Assembly: GCA_012064415.1 (NCBI GenBank)
Contig: SSNU01000200.1
Coordinates: 62,001 to 126,000 of the forward strand
Length of the DNA stretch: 64,000 bases
DNA from: Gyrodactylus bullatarudis
Taxonomy: Eukaryota > Platyhelminthes > Monogenea > Gyrodactylidea > Gyrodactylidae
Reading direction: 5' to 3'
The notes under the pieces were generated by a model. It saw only the letters and a program-made list of their open reading frames with translations. It had not been told where the DNA came from and made no database searches. Positions within the stretch are counted from its first letter, which is position 1. Every line of letters starts with the position of its first letter. This document shows, in pieces, positions 1-12,439 of the stretch. The position numbers and the translations under genes were made by a program.

Positions 1-1360
1 CTACAAAAATTTGGGCCTACAAGATCATCACTTTTAATCTGTCAAACCTGTCTATCTACATGTATCACGCTGATAAATTTTTCCAAAATAGAGATCTTAA
101 TGAAAAAATTACACTTCACGTTTCCCATTGGTTAAAAAAAGATTCACCGAATAAGGCTATCAAAATTTGTGATTGAGCCTGATTTTACAAACTGACAAAT
201 ATCCAGGAATAGGCTCAATTAAAGTACAGAGATTTAAATATTCTGTAATTAATTCAGATAAATTTTGAATAGCATAGAAAAGACAGAAGATTGAATGCGA
301 GCCATTAGAAAAAATTTTCCAGGACTTGAGGTTTAAATCCAGAATAAAATGTCTTGACTCTCCCCTCCTGCTATTACTAATTCAATTCAGAATATTTTTC
401 ATCTTCCTATTTAATAGATTTGTAAATAGAGAAATTTTCATTATTGGAACTTGTTGGCGTTTAAAAAGAAAAAGTTACATTTCGACATTTAAATTTCTTC
501 GTAATATACATTTGTAAAATTAACGGTTTCAATATCCTACAATACTGAAAATTTTTTTCTTGTCTTCCATATCCACTTAAGAATTTTTGTCTCATGTTAA
601 TCACCCTTAATTTCCTAAAAAAATTGATTGAAGAACTGAATTTTTTTTGAGTTTTTTGTAAAAATAGTAAATGCTCAATGAGCATTGCTCATCTTCATAT
701 CTATAAGGTTAAATATAGTTTTAAAATTTCACAACAGAATCTTCTTATTAAAATAGAACAAATTATTACTTGCTTTATTTCATTAAAAAAACTGTAGTGT
801 GTTGAAAAACTCCAAATTTTAATTGACAGAAAAATAAGATTCTGTCATTTGATCTGATTTCAAAGTGTGGAATCAAAACTTTTTGATTGATTACTGGAAA
901 ATGATTCTGTTGACAATTAAATTAAAGAATGATGAAATTCTATTTTTTTATTTCATATTCATTGAAGATGAAAATTAAGCTTTTTAATTACAAATTTAAA
1001 AAATCAAGTTTCTACTCGTTATCATTGTTATAATTTTGAACCAAGTAATTCTTCAGGGAGCTATTCGACATAGATTGACTATTGACATTGTTCGCTTGCT
1101 ACCTGATTATGTTGTCTTCTGGCTTGTATTGGTCTATCAGTAGTAAAAGAAAGGGGAGAGAAAGGTGTAGTATTTCTTAAAAAATAAGGATTATAAAAAT
1201 TCAAGTGATTTTTAGCGAATTAATCAGAATTTTTAGAGTAATAACTCTGATAATATAATTCATCACTTGAAGGAAAAAACAGTTAGATTACCCTGTTTAA
1301 GATACTTAAAACCTCGTGTGCCAAATCAAAAAATTAAACCAATCAGATTTCTTCTCAACT
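1..1360. other. AT-rich intergenic DNA, no gene seen
   Basis: No recognisable protein, RNA gene or strong inverted repeat on either strand. The open frames here are short, low-complexity and rich in F, I, K and L, as expected by chance in DNA this AT-rich. Confidence 0.6.
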
Positions 1361-2208
1361 TTAATTTGAAATAAACTCTTGGAATATCGTCCTTATTGGA
1401 GCAAGCTTGTCTCTATTTTGCCCAATGTTTCGTAATGATTTATTATCAAATGTATGTTTGATAATTTTAAACCTTGAATAGCTCATTGAATCTTTGACAA
1501 TCTGTGCTCCAAATTCATCTCCCCACAGTTCTTCCAGCTCCATATTCTTTTGCAAACTCCAAAATAGAAAGATATTCCAATCCACCTACGAATTTCGTCA
1601 TTTTGAATTTCTGAGTTTTTGCAATTCATGCTCCTCATGTATAAATTTGTGTACTTGGTATCATTTTCAATGATATAATCACTTATGAATAAGAAGAAAA
1701 AATCCGCTTGGTTCACTCACCTTTTTGAGATCTTAGTAAGTCCACTGGTAAAATTGACCACATTGTGAATAGGGGTTTGACCTTGATATGGTCGTGTATC
1801 CGAATAAACAATTCCACCACAGTTAGATAGATAGGCTGAATTGGCTGGGATAATATTAGCCTGTTCATCGTCTGTTGAATCACTTTCATACTCCACATGA
1901 TCTTCTTCCAAGCTATCATGAAATTCTTCATCAGTTACAATATATTGAAAAAGCTCTTCTTGTAGAGCGAGAGCTTAAGTAATAGGTCTGTTACCTCTCT
2001 CCATAAATGAAATAATGATTCTATACTAAAAATACAGTCACTAACTCGACGACCCAATGTGATATAACTTCAAACTAAGTAAAAAACTGTTTGTTATTCT
2101 TATCTCGAAGCTATATTAAAAATTCATACAGAAAAATTGTGAAATAAAAAAGTTATAGCCATTCAAAGTTGCCCTGGGGTCTAAAAGACCCCATTTTGCA
2201 TGCAAGGG
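1361..2208 (-). mobile_element. piggyBac-type transposase, 5' half only, decayed
   Basis: Read on the minus strand, the segment starts beside a TTAA (2209-2212) with a terminus beginning CCCTTGCATGC, the TTAA/CCCT arrangement of piggyBac elements. An acidic N-terminus follows (DEEFHDSLEEDHVEYESDSTDDE), then pieces of the transposase core: a GIxFYFGV motif, MELEELWGDEFG, and MSYSRFKIIKHTF followed by NRDKLAPIR. These match, segment by segment, the better preserved copy at 48911-50904 (ELEELWGMEYG, MTYSRFREIKRFIRF, SRDKLRPIREIF). The frame shifts near 1560 and a stop falls near 1725, so it is a pseudogene. Similarity ends near 1361. The catalytic second half and the other terminus are missing. 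Confidence 0.8.
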
Positions 2209-2455
2209 TTAATCAATCAATTCTGACCAACGATTTCCAATATTTATATCCGTCATTATTACCATTAACAAGTTTTTTGGTATTTTTTAAATTGAAATTT
2301 TAAAGTCTATTTTCTGGAAAATAATGTAGTATTTACATGTTTCTTAAAATTGATTTTAGAAATATTTTTATATCAAAAATTTATGAATGCCTATAACTAA
2401 GGCTATTCTAACCTTTAATGTATCTTTGGAGAAATAAGTATGATATTGAAAAGCT
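2209..2455. other. AT-rich spacer
   Basis: Short spacer between the piggyBac end and the Penelope fragment. Nothing recognised. Confidence 0.4.
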
Positions 2456-2687
2456 ATGTCGTTAAAAGCTAAATTTTTTTTAAATTGGAGTTACATGTCT
2501 GCATCCCCACAACACAATTTAGTAAGGTGGCTGTTGGAGATTATAAAACCAATTCACGAACACTACTGCAAATACGTTACCAAAGATGTATTTGAATTCG
2601 TTGAGAAGGTTAAAGACGTAAACATTGGAGAGAGAGCAATGGTTTCCTTAGATATAGCATCACTTTTCCCAAATATACCGATTGAAG
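2456..2687 (+). mobile_element. Penelope-like reverse transcriptase fragment (motif A region), cut by a gap
   Basis: The plus-strand frame contains SASPQHNLVRWLLEIIKPI, then a segment ending MVSLDIASLFPNIPIE. This is the PLE reverse-transcriptase region around motif A, the first catalytic aspartate in an S-D-x-x-S-L-F-x-N-x-P-I context typical of Penelope-like elements. The frame runs straight into the run of N at 2688, so the rest of the RT and the endonuclease cannot be seen. Sequence upstream of SASP is low-complexity and does not look like the usual RT N-terminus, so the copy may be 5'-truncated or spliced. It is probably related to the copy at 6799, but the two do not overlap enough to compare. 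Confidence 0.75.
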
Positions 2688-3580
2688 NNNNNNNNNNNNN
2701 NNNNNNNNNNNNNNNNNNNNNNNNNNNNNNNNNNNNNNNNNNNNNNNNNNNNNNNNNNNNNNNNNNNNNNNNNNNNNNNNNNNNNNNNNNNNNNNNNNNN
2801 NNNNNNNNNNNNNNNNNNNNNNNNNNNNNNNNNNNNNNNNNNNNNNNNNNNNNNNNNNNNNNNNNNNNNNNNNNNNNNNNNNNNNNNNNNNNNNNNNNNN
2901 NNNNNNNNNNNNNNNNNNNNNNNNNNNNNNNNNNNNNNNNNNNNNNNNNNNNNNNNNNNNNNNNNNNNNNNNNNNNNNNNNNNNNNNNNNNNNNNNNNNN
3001 NNNNNNNNNNNNNNNNNNNNNNNNNNNNNNNNNNNNNNNNNNNNNNNNNNNNNNNNNNNNNNNNNNNNNNNNNNNNNNNNNNNNNNNNNNNNNNNNNNNN
3101 NNNNNNNNNNNNNNNNNNNNNNNNNNNNNNNNNNNNNNNNNNNNNNNNNNNNNNNNNNNNNNNNNNNNNNNNNNNNNNNNNNNNNNNNNNNNNNNNNNNN
3201 NNNNNNNNNNNNNNNNNNNNNNNNNNNNNNNNNNNNNNNNNNNNNNNNNNNNNNNNNNNNNNNNNNNNNNNNNNNNNNNNNNNNNNNNNNNNNNNNNNNN
3301 NNNNNNNNNNNNNNNNNNNNNNNNNNNNNNNNNNNNNNNNNNNNNNNNNNNNNNNNNNNNNNNNNNNNNNNNNNNNNNNNNNNNNNNNNNNNNNNNNNNN
3401 NNNNNNNNNNNNNNNNNNNNNNNNNNNNNNNNNNNNNNNNNNNNNNNNNNNNNNNNNNNNNNNNNNNNNNNNNNNNNNNNNNNNNNNNNNNNNNNNNNNN
3501 NNNNNNNNNNNNNNNNNNNNNNNNNNNNNNNNNNNNNNNNNNNNNNNNNNNNNNNNNNNNNNNNNNNNNNNNNNNNNNNN
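2688..3580. other. Assembly gap (893 N)
   Basis: A run of N. It interrupts a Penelope-like element, which suggests the assembly broke on that repeat. Nothing can be inferred inside. Confidence 0.99.
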
Positions 3581-4152
3581 TTTTTCATTAACTATTTATT
3601 CATTAAAAAACTTTGTAAATATTATTTAATCAAACCAGGATTAGAGATTGATAAGACCTGGCGAAATATATATTTCTCTTATAAAATTCTTTTTATAAAT
3701 TAACCAATGAAAAAAAATATTTAGCCAGAATGGAAAATTTGAACTGGTTTTAAGAAAATAAAAGAACTGTAATTTGAAAGATATATATGCACTAGAGGAA
3801 TAATTTCACAGATAAATGCACGTGCAAAATTTCCGTTTTTAAATTGAACTTATAATCATAGATGAACCTTAACTAAAGAGAAATACAAATTCCAAGACTG
3901 CATTCAGGTGAAACTTTTTTCTGAACTCCATACTTCTTATTGATATTGATTCGATTGCTATGCAATAAATTACGAATTACTCTAAATTTGAAGTACTTTT
4001 GGGAGGTCAGACAAATATGAAGAGAATCAATATACCGATTTCTATATTTCGTACATAATTTGTATTAAAATGTACAAAATAAAATTTTTTGAAAAAAATG
4101 CTTTAACAAACAAATATTCCTATTTACACACTGTTCTAAAGTACACCTAGTT
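3581..4152. other. AT-rich DNA, no gene seen
   Basis: No continuation of the reverse transcriptase is readable after the gap on either strand, and nothing else is recognised. Confidence 0.5.
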
Positions 4153-4532
4153 AATATGAAGATGGAAATTTATGCTTTTTACAAAATTATGAATTTTTTC
4201 ATAAAGAAATCGAATTTGATCAAGATTTTTTGGAATCTAGATCGTAGGTTCCACTTTCAGGAACTAATCGTGATCCTAAAAATCAACTTTTGATCACTCT
4301 TTCACTTTTAAATCAACAAAAATTATCAACTCAAAGTTGGGAATTCAGCGCCATCGCTAGATTTGAAATATGCCATAACTTTCTTAAAATTTGATTTTTT
4401 CAAATTTTTTTTCTTCAGTTCCTGAAAGTGGAACCTACGATCAAGATTCCTAAAAATCTTGATCAAATTCAATTTCTTTATGAAAAAATTCATAATTTTG
4501 TAAAAAGCATAAATTTCCATCTTTATATTAAT
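4153..4532. repeat. Foldback MITE with ~110-bp inverted arms
   Basis: The left arm (about 4153-4265, starting AATATGAAGATGGAAATTTA) is repeated in reverse complement at about 4419-4532. The arms meet around a segment containing TTCCTGAAAGTGGAACCTACG and share nearly every base. There is no coding capacity. Related single arms occur near 29270 and 60640-60790, recognisable by the AAGATGGGAAT-type end, so this is a dispersed non-autonomous family. Confidence 0.8.
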
Positions 4533-5894
4533 TTGGTTTAGTTTCGAACAATCTCTTCATTACAAAATGATACCAAATATAGTATTTTCCTTGAAAAATT
4601 CGCTTCTCTGCGACAATCAAATAAAAGTGGTCGAAAGTGATTGATTTCAAGATATTTGAAACTTTAAATTTTTTAAAATTCGCTAATTCAGCAAACCATC
4701 ATCTGATAAATGATCCTCATTAGGCTTTTTATTCCAATCATGATTGATACCTTATTTTCGCTCAACTCCACCCAATTTAGTGATCAAGTCAGAAGTGTTG
4801 ACTAGCTTAAAATCATACGACAATTCATTTGTGTTTTCTAAGTTAAAATTCTGAAAATTAGAGTTCTGCCCTAAATAAAGCTTTTCACTGATACTAATAA
4901 GAGTTAATTTAAGAGGGGTGATTTTTTAAAAATGCAAACAAATATTTAAAAAAGATTTAGAAAGATTTTTCGAAATTTTCTATCGTAAAACTATAGCTAT
5001 ATTTCATAAATTAATTTTTTCTTCAAGACTTTCAAAAAGGTGGAAGAAAAGTTAAATAAAGATTATGCTACAGTAATATCGCCAAGCATACGACTAATAA
5101 TTTTACGGTATAAATATAACTTTTATCAAATAGGGATAGATTTTTCAATTCTAATATGTTCAATTTCATTTACCCTATGGTTTAGAATGAATTTAGGTCC
5201 GAATTATATAAATTTTTATCCAAATATGTTGAAAATGAGATGGAGAAAAGTGTTTTAGCTTCCATCATGAGTAAAAAGGCCGAAATCAAATTCAGCAAAT
5301 TTTGCATCACGTTAATTTTAATACAAAATCCTTGTTTCTATTGCAACCAGTTCATAAATAAATTTCGGACCATATGTTTTATACATCATTCGATTTCTCC
5401 TGAAGAGCCCATTCAGATTCTGACCCAGGCTAGAAATCGAAAATTTGCAAAATCTATCCCTAATATCAAATATCATGAGAATCATTCAATTTAACTACAA
5501 TAGTAGTTTTTTCAATGAATGACAGTAATCTAACTGATAAAGTTTCATACCAATATTCAATCAAAGTATGGAATCCGACAATGTTCTAAATTTACTTCCA
5601 TATATTTTTGGATAAAAGAGGATTATCAAATACATAACTGGTAATCGGAAAGAAATAAAATTTCGTTAATTTCTCAAATTGAGTTCATTCCATTTGACTT
5701 TCCCTTATCAATGAATAGATATCCTAATTCAACAGAAAGAACTGACAGAAAATCTACAATTAGTCTAAGATCAATTTTATCAATGGATTGCGAAAATAAT
5801 AATAGTAAGCCGCAACTTAGTATTACAACTAGTCAATAGACTTGGATGAAATTTCGTAAAATTAATGAAACCTCCTGTAACCTTTATATAATTA
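4533..5894. other. AT-rich DNA, no gene seen
   Basis: Open frames at 5040-5494 are short, lack family motifs and have chance-like composition. No tRNA, repeat array or coding exon was recognised. Confidence 0.5.
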
Positions 5895-6111
5895 CAGTAA
5901 AAATATTTCTATTTAAAGATCTTATTTTTATTGAAACACGAATATTTACCCTCTGATTAATTTTCACATTTTCACAAAAAATCCCTTTTTTCTTATCTAT
6001 ATGTATAGAAATCACTTGCTGCATTCTGATTGGTCGAGATAATACTTAATTAGGGGGTGAATATTCGTGTTTCAATAAAAATAAGATGTTTCAATAGAAA
6101 TAATTTTACTG
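5895..6111. repeat. Tc1/mariner-like MITE, ~60-bp TIRs, TA target site
   Basis: The left terminus CAGTAAAAATATTTCTATTT is mirrored on the right by GAAATAATTTTACTG. Inner parts of the arms (ATCTTATTTTTATTGAAACACGAATATT and its reverse complement) also match. Both ends are flanked by TA (5893-5894 and 6112-6113), the target site used by the Tc1/mariner superfamily, whose ends typically begin CAGT. At 217 bp it has no transposase, so it is non-autonomous. Confidence 0.8.
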
Positions 6112-6266
6112 TAACTAAAGGAAGGTTAGGGAAAACGGGCGTATATTCTAGTCATAAATTTTATCTTTCACCGGGTATGTTCAGACTCTACCCGGGTTAA
6201 CATTTATAATGCTACAATGATTTCGACCCTTCAATTAGTCAATTTCTCTGTTTTAATTGTTCTGAG

Positions 6267-6797
6267 TTAGGGTCGTGATTGAATTGAATTGAAATCATAT
6301 ACCCAATTCGCTAATGGGTTCTGCCTTTTTGATGTTTTTTACTAAATGATTTAGACTCATAAGGAAGGTTTGATAACAAGCAAATAATAATTTTGTATTA
6401 TTTTGCTGGTTTTTTTATTATTTTGGCTTCTATCTTTTAAAAATCAATAGAAATACCAAAATTAAATTTTTCATCATCATAATATTCCCATACTTCTCAT
6501 AGGAGGAAACGAAATCGATGTATAAATAATTCATTAGTCTTGTGGTAATAAACTTTATTTCAGAATTATTTCATCCTGATCCTTTCGGGATAGCAATCAA
6601 GAATGAAGGAGAAAATAAAATTTTGAATAACCAGACAGCACTGAGTAATAAAATACGAAAAAGGGATACTTCTTAAGATATTTAACTGATTTATTCATGT
6701 AATATCCAAATTATAATGCCTATATGACTAATTAGGGTCGTGATTGAATTGAATTGAAATCATATACCCAATTCGCTAATGGGCTCTTCCTTTTTTA
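6267..6797 (+). repeat. Two direct copies of a ~65-bp sequence upstream of the Penelope ORF
   Basis: A segment beginning TTAGGGTCGTGATTGAATTG and running through CCCAATTCGCTAATGGG occurs at 6267-6335 and again at 6732-6797, about 465 bases apart, with only a few differences near the 3' end. The second copy ends in CTTCCTTTTTTAG, directly joined to the first readable RT codons. The arrangement could be a tandem PLE end or an intron border. The material between the copies is AT-rich and unrecognised. Confidence 0.7.
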
Positions 6798-6798
6798 G

Positions 6799-7815
6799 GG
6801 ATCTCCTTTAAGTCCTCTTCTAGCAGATATCTTCTTGGGATGGTTAGAACTAAATAAAATGTCTGAGACTATCAATTCTTTTACTAATGTTTACATTAGA
6901 TATGTTGATGACACTTTTATTATAGTGAAACCTAATGTATCTGTACACGACTTCTTTACAAAGATGAACTCAATTCATAGAAATCTTAAGTTTACTATGG
7001 AAAGAGAGTCTAACGGTATTTTAAGTTTCCTAGATGTCAAGCTAACCAGAAGAGAAGACGGATCAATTCTAAGAAATAATTTTAAGAAAAAGACTGACAA
7101 TGGCAAATATCTTCATTATGCTAGTTTTAATCCAGTTTCACATAAAGTTGGCTTAGTAATTGGTATAGGGAAGAGAATACGAAAGATTGCTAGTCCGGAA
7201 GAAATACCAAGAGAAATAGAGACGGCAAAGTCTTGTTTAATGGAAAATGGTTATCCAGCCAAATTTGTGGACAAGTTCATCAATCAACCTTTGGTTAGAG
7301 ATGAGGTTGTCAATACAGAGGAAGGCGAGAAAACAAAAATTTTCATGAAACTAAACCTCAAAGGGACTGGTTTTAGTAATGATGTTATGAGAAAACTGAA
7401 CAATCTCATCGATCAACATTATGACAATATACAATTGAAAATTGTATTTATAACTCAGAGATTATTCAGTTTAATCTATAAGGATCTACTCGACCCTCAA
7501 GAAAACACACTATTGATCTACAAATTTCAGTGTGACTGTGGTGCTTCGTATATAGGACGTACAATTAGGAAGTTGTCAACAAGATCTCATGATCATCTCA
7601 ATAAAGATATTGCGGTGACCAGACATCTTAAAAACGAAAACCATGCTGCTTCAATTTCTAATTTTTCTATTTTATACAAGAACCCAAGGGATGACAGCAT
7701 AGAAGTGTGGGTGAAGGAGAAATTCTTCATCAACATGTATAAAAGAATTATTCATTTAATCTTCAACAACCATGGCCTATGTGAGCTTTTTCACCTTTTT
7801 CTCTTTTTTTATTGA
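6799..7815 (+). mobile_element. Penelope-like element: RT (YVDD) plus GIY-YIG endonuclease, 5'-truncated
   Basis: A continuous frame starts at GSPLSPLLADIFLGWLE (6799 on), the RT motif B-C linker. Catalytic YVDD lies at about 6901-6912, followed by thumb-region sequence (FLDVKLTR). A GIY-YIG endonuclease follows: LIYKFQCDCGASYIGRT near 7514-7566, an arginine in the following helix (LSTRSHDH) and a glutamate in WVKEKFFI. RT-plus-GIY-YIG is the hallmark of endonuclease-bearing Penelope-like elements. The N-terminal RT motifs are absent. The frame begins right after TTTTTTAG, so either a splice acceptor joins it to an upstream exon or the copy is truncated there. The ORF from YVDD to its stop at 7815 has no internal stops, suggesting recent insertion. 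Confidence 0.9.
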
Positions 7816-7957
7816 AAAGTTTTTGGTGTTTTTTCATCTTACATAATATTCTAATTTCCATTCATGATTCTTATATTCTTTAACTTATACTATTTCTTTG
7901 TAAATTGTAAATTATTATTTTTCATTCAAACTTAATCTTTTATCATTTTAAAAGAGA

Positions 7958-7994
7958 GACCACTGATGATCCTTTGAGAAATGCGCATTTGGTT
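7958..7994 (+). ncRNA. Hammerhead-ribozyme-like motif downstream of the Penelope ORF
   Basis: The sequence fits the hammerhead core: stem I strand GACCA (7958-7962), CTGATGA (7963-7969), a very short stem II (TC-CTTT-GA, 7970-7977), GAA (7978-7980), stem III from the palindrome ATGCGCAT (7981-7988), the cleavage-site base T at 7989, then TGGTT (7990-7994) closing stem I. It sits about 150 bases after the PLE stop codon. Hammerheads with short palindromic stem III, thought to work as dimers, are known from PLE terminal repeats. Stem II has only two pairs here, so activity is doubtful without dimerisation. Confidence 0.5.
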
Positions 7995-7995
7995 C

Positions 7996-9112
7996 TAAAT
8001 ATATTTTCACATATTTCTAAAGAAAGAACAAAAATTTGACATTTAACACCTATATTTTATGAGGAATCCATTAGATATCAAATGAAGCACGATCTCTCAA
8101 ACCTTGAACAAGTTGCACATATAAAAGTTTTGAAATCTGTAGTGCAAGATCCTTGATGAGTTCATCAACTTAAAAGTATTTCAGAAATCAAGTTCCCAAA
8201 TAGAGCAAATCGATAAAAAGTTGGGAATGATTTTTACAAAAATCTCAATTTTTTTCATTAAAGGATGAAACAAAGATTTCTTGGAATACAGGTCATGTAC
8301 GATCTGGAAAAATTAAGAAAACATGGTCATTTTTTCAAATTCCTATTTTTAAAAACTTTGGTCTACAAATTTTTATTGATTTGAAATTTGGAGGCTAGTC
8401 AAGAGATTAGACAAGAAAATAAAGTATCCTAAATAGATTGGGTCACTCCAGGAATCGTAAGAAAGTCACCCGAGTTTTCATACTACATATATCTAAAGGG
8501 ACGCTGAATCAGAATATGGGCTTAATTTTGGCATAACTAGCTTTTAGAATTTTTGATGATTCACAATCATTTTACTACTTCTAAGAGAATACACAAACGA
8601 CAAATTTCGTGATTTCATATAGAAAAACGTTTCACAGAAATTTCAGAGTATACCAATGGTTCTGCATTGCTAAATCTGTTCTAATTCTACACCTCATTAT
8701 CGTGAATGAGTCAGTTTTTTTCCAAAAATACTTTTTTTGAATTTTAGCTTAATAAACCTCTTATGAAAAGTTTTTCAAACTTTTTTTCTCCCGCTGTTTT
8801 AGATATAGGAAATAACTAGAAAATTCTAGTTTTAGTGTCCGCGTCAAATCTGTATCTTCCAAAAAAGCTTCATCGTGAGAATTAGAAAATTCAGTTTTTC
8901 GCTTTTCTAGCACAATTATTATTTTTACTTTGAAATTTTTATGGCCAGATTTGAAGTCTATCTAATTTTGCTACCAAATACAGCATATGAACACTTGCAT
9001 GTTCCCATATCATAAATAGCCTCATCATTAACAATTCAATGCTAACTACCGATCGGCTCATCTTATTATTTTACCGATTAATGCATAACAGACTTGAACA
9101 AAGTTTTCGAAG
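7996..9112. other. AT-rich DNA, no gene seen
   Basis: No coding exon, RNA gene or clear repeat was recognised. Confidence 0.5.
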
Positions 9113-9550
9113 ATTACTAAAATCGTCCATCGATGTGATAAACTTAATCTACAAGTATTTTAATATTATCCCACCAAATTTCGCTTCAAAATACCATTCA
9201 TTCTGAAATAAGATAAGCAAAATTGTGAAAAATTTCAAGCGTTTTTTGACCATTCAAAATTGTAATAGTCATGTAAATTTAAAAAAATTTCATTTTCAAC
9301 TATTGAAAAATCTATTTCAATCGAATATAAATCATTTTTGCAAATTTTTCCTAGAAATAATTTAAACTCAAGTTAAAATTACGAAAATAACACATTTAAA
9401 AACGTTTTTAATTAGACATTTTCGTTTATCCTATTCGAGAAGCATAAAAAGTTATTTTGGTGGCGAAATTTGGTTGGATAATTTTAATAATAATACTTAA
9501 AGATTAAATTTATTACATCGATGGGAGATTTTATTAATTTTGGAAAATTT
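9113..9550. repeat. Foldback MITE, ~100-120-bp arms
   Basis: The left arm (about 9113-9210, containing CCATCGATGTGATAAACTTA and CCAAATTTCGCTTCAAAATA) reappears in reverse complement at about 9430-9550 with scattered differences. A single diverged arm of the same family is at about 15740-15860 (CTATCGATATGATAAATTTA, CAAATTTCGCTTCAGAATAC). It is non-coding. Confidence 0.7.
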
Positions 9551-10898
9551 CTTCCAATCTTAATGTGTATTTCTTGTTGATCAAATTTTGCCAGTTGATT
9601 TATCTGTGAATATTGACAAAAATCCATCATCATTTTCCCTCTAATTCCATCAAGAAAAATTATTTATGTTTCTCATTAAATGAAACGTGATAAGGATTAA
9701 TCTGAGAATTTTTCATTGAAAAATAACAAGACCAAATCAAATACTTAATTCTCATCTTCAAAAATATATTTCTCTCGCTGTGACATTCAGATGAAATAAA
9801 CCAATAAGAAAGATCTGATTTTCTTTTATTTCTTACATGACCTAACTGTGAAGAGGGGATTTATCTTGCATATATATATTATATACGCGATTGATTCTTG
9901 ATCAGATTTCCCTCAGTTTATTTATTTTTTTATTAGCCCTAGTATAAAATAAAAGTCACATGATTATGCAGAAAAAAAGTTCCCATTGTAATAGAATATA
10001 TGTGTTTCTTATGGGGAAGAGTAAGAGCCTAGAATTAAATACTAATAATATAGAAATATCTTCTGGTGGAAGTATTATTACTCTTGCTTTTCTGATATTT
10101 AAACTACAATCTCCAACATTAATCAAATGAAGTTCTATAATTATCATCATCAATTGGAATAGAATGATGCCAAGTTATCTTACAAGCAGATATTGTTTTT
10201 GTTTATCTAATTGATATTTAGTTGGGAATCTATGATTTTTTCATAGAAAGATTTTGCAAATTTTCGATTTCTAGCCTGGATCAGGAGAAATCGAATGATG
10301 TATAAAACATACACTGAAAGGGTTAAAATTAATGTGATAAAAAATTTGCTGAATTTAATTTCAGCCATTTTTCTCATGATATATTTTCAATTTAGTATAA
10401 GTGGCTTAAGTCTTACGGATCAACTATTTCTATCAAAAACCTGTAAATCTTCGATGACTACTTGAAAGTAATAAGATCAAATTTGAGAGATTTATGACAA
10501 AAACATGTAACTTTGACACTGCCACTTTAATAAGAATAATTTTGGATAAAAATTTAAATAGATCGAACTAAAAATTCATTCTGAGCTACATTTTCAACCA
10601 GAGAAAATTAAATTGAACATATTAGAATAATGAAGATTTTCAGGCATCCTTTAAACATTTGAAGAGAAAAACATTGTTTAAAGGTAGAAAACATCGCCAT
10701 TAAGTATTTCGAAAATGCACAACATTTCCAAGGTTTGAAATAGTTAAATGCAGACTAGCATTCGAATTCAAATTTGACTGCAAAAATTCATATAAATTCG
10801 TCATTAGTGTGGGAAATCGAAAATTTTGAAATTATTGATTATCACGAAGGGGAATGATCCAAAATTGGTTTTATAACAAAATTAATTAAAACTTTCAT
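9551..10898. other. AT-rich DNA, no gene seen
   Basis: No recognisable gene, RNA or terminal-repeat structure. Confidence 0.5.
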
Positions 10899-11120
10899 CA
10901 TCCAAACGTTTCGAAGGTGATTTTCTTCACACGTCTTCTTCAGTGGTACGACAAGTTTGTCAAAATTTATACACTTTCATGATCTCATACCTATCAGTTT
11001 TGTCCAATCAGATGAGAGAATAGAAAAATCCAAGAGGCTGACCTATGATAATAAAGTATTGATAATCAGAAAAGAATAGAGTTATAATTATAAATAAGAT
11101 TTAATAAAATTTATATAACC
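10899..11120 (-). repeat. Retroelement 5'-end-like repeat, copy 1
   Basis: On the minus strand this copy matches 30233-30450 over about 210 bases: GGTCAGCCTCTTG, CTCTCATCTGATTGGACAAAA, CATGAAAGTGTATAA, then ACTTGTCGTACCACTGAAGA and CGAAACGTTTGGATGAT. The block combines a TATA-like stretch with a strongly structured RNA segment ending in GAAACGTTTGG. It looks like the promoter and 5' leader of a Penelope-like or other retroelement with the body missing. The assignment to PLE is inference. Confidence 0.6.
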
Positions 11121-12439
11121 TAAGATTATAGATTCAGAATTTTGATCGAATTACATCCTTACTTTCTTTTGAGTTCAGAATCAAATGATTGATAAAGTTT
11201 GGTAATACCATCCCACAAATTAGAATTGGTAATGGGTATTTTTCATGTAACTTATCATAAATTTATTTCAAAGGTTGAATTCTAAATTTAGATTCAGAAT
11301 CTGCGTCAAATTTCAGATTAGAAACAGTTTAGTTTATTATTATAGTAACACCAAATCAAAATAATAGCGACACACAGTTTTATCAATGCCAAAAAGTAAA
11401 GTAACATATTCACTATATAATGAATGAATTTATTAATTTCAATGTTATGCATAATCTTCTTGCAATTCAGTATGATTTATTGTTAATAATAGGCCGGTCA
11501 AAATGCTATTTTTGATATTTTCATGAGCGATCTAATTAAAACAATGTATTGAATCTTTTTTGGTTTCTGAAATATTTTTTTGTTGTTGTTAATAATACCA
11601 AAATACAAATAAAAAGTCGTTCGTTCCATGATAAAATCATTGTTATAAATTATGACTCATAATTTTGAAATGTTGAACCCGTTGAAGCCTATATGCTACC
11701 GCCTATAGGACCCATGAAATTTTCCGATTTAACTCAAAAATTATTTTCAAGCCAATCATAACTTATGAAACAGTTTTTGAGGGATTTTTATTGGCGATAA
11801 TATGATTCACGTAATTTATCAAAAACGTCCGAAAATCCGCCTAAAATAGATATATAAGAAAAGATTTTTGTACATTTTTTTATGGTTTATCAGTAGTGAC
11901 ACATAAATAATGATAAAAAATTAAATTCATTGACAATAAAATTTTACAAATTTTTGAAAATTAGAATAAAATGTAATTTGATGAAGAATTTCTCCTTCAC
12001 CCACAAATCTGTGCTGTCATGCCCCGCATTTTTATACAAAATCGGATTTTTATTAGTCAATATAAGTTTCTCTATTAGTTTCCAGACTGCATCAGAATAT
12101 AAATCGTTAAGTTGGGAAAATTAAGAGAAATTTAATCTTCATACGGTGCAACAACATCTTTGAGCTCAGATTCCGAATTTGAGAAGTATGAAAATAAAAT
12201 GAATCAATTTGAAGAAAATTTTATTTGATGAAAATTAAACATAAATTCTAAATAAAAAATGTTTGATACATGAAACATTGAGATTTGTTTATTAAAGTTC
12301 AGAGTTAAACAATCATGCTGGATTATTATGCTTTTAAAATAATCAATCAAAAAAATGTATCCAATGACATGAAATCAATTCTTATCTTTTATAAATATAT
12401 TTTAAAAAAATGAATGATTGCAATTATCATCTATTTTTT
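11121..12439. other. AT-rich DNA, no gene seen
   Basis: Open frames such as 11930-12124 lack recognisable motifs. No structure was identified. Confidence 0.5.
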
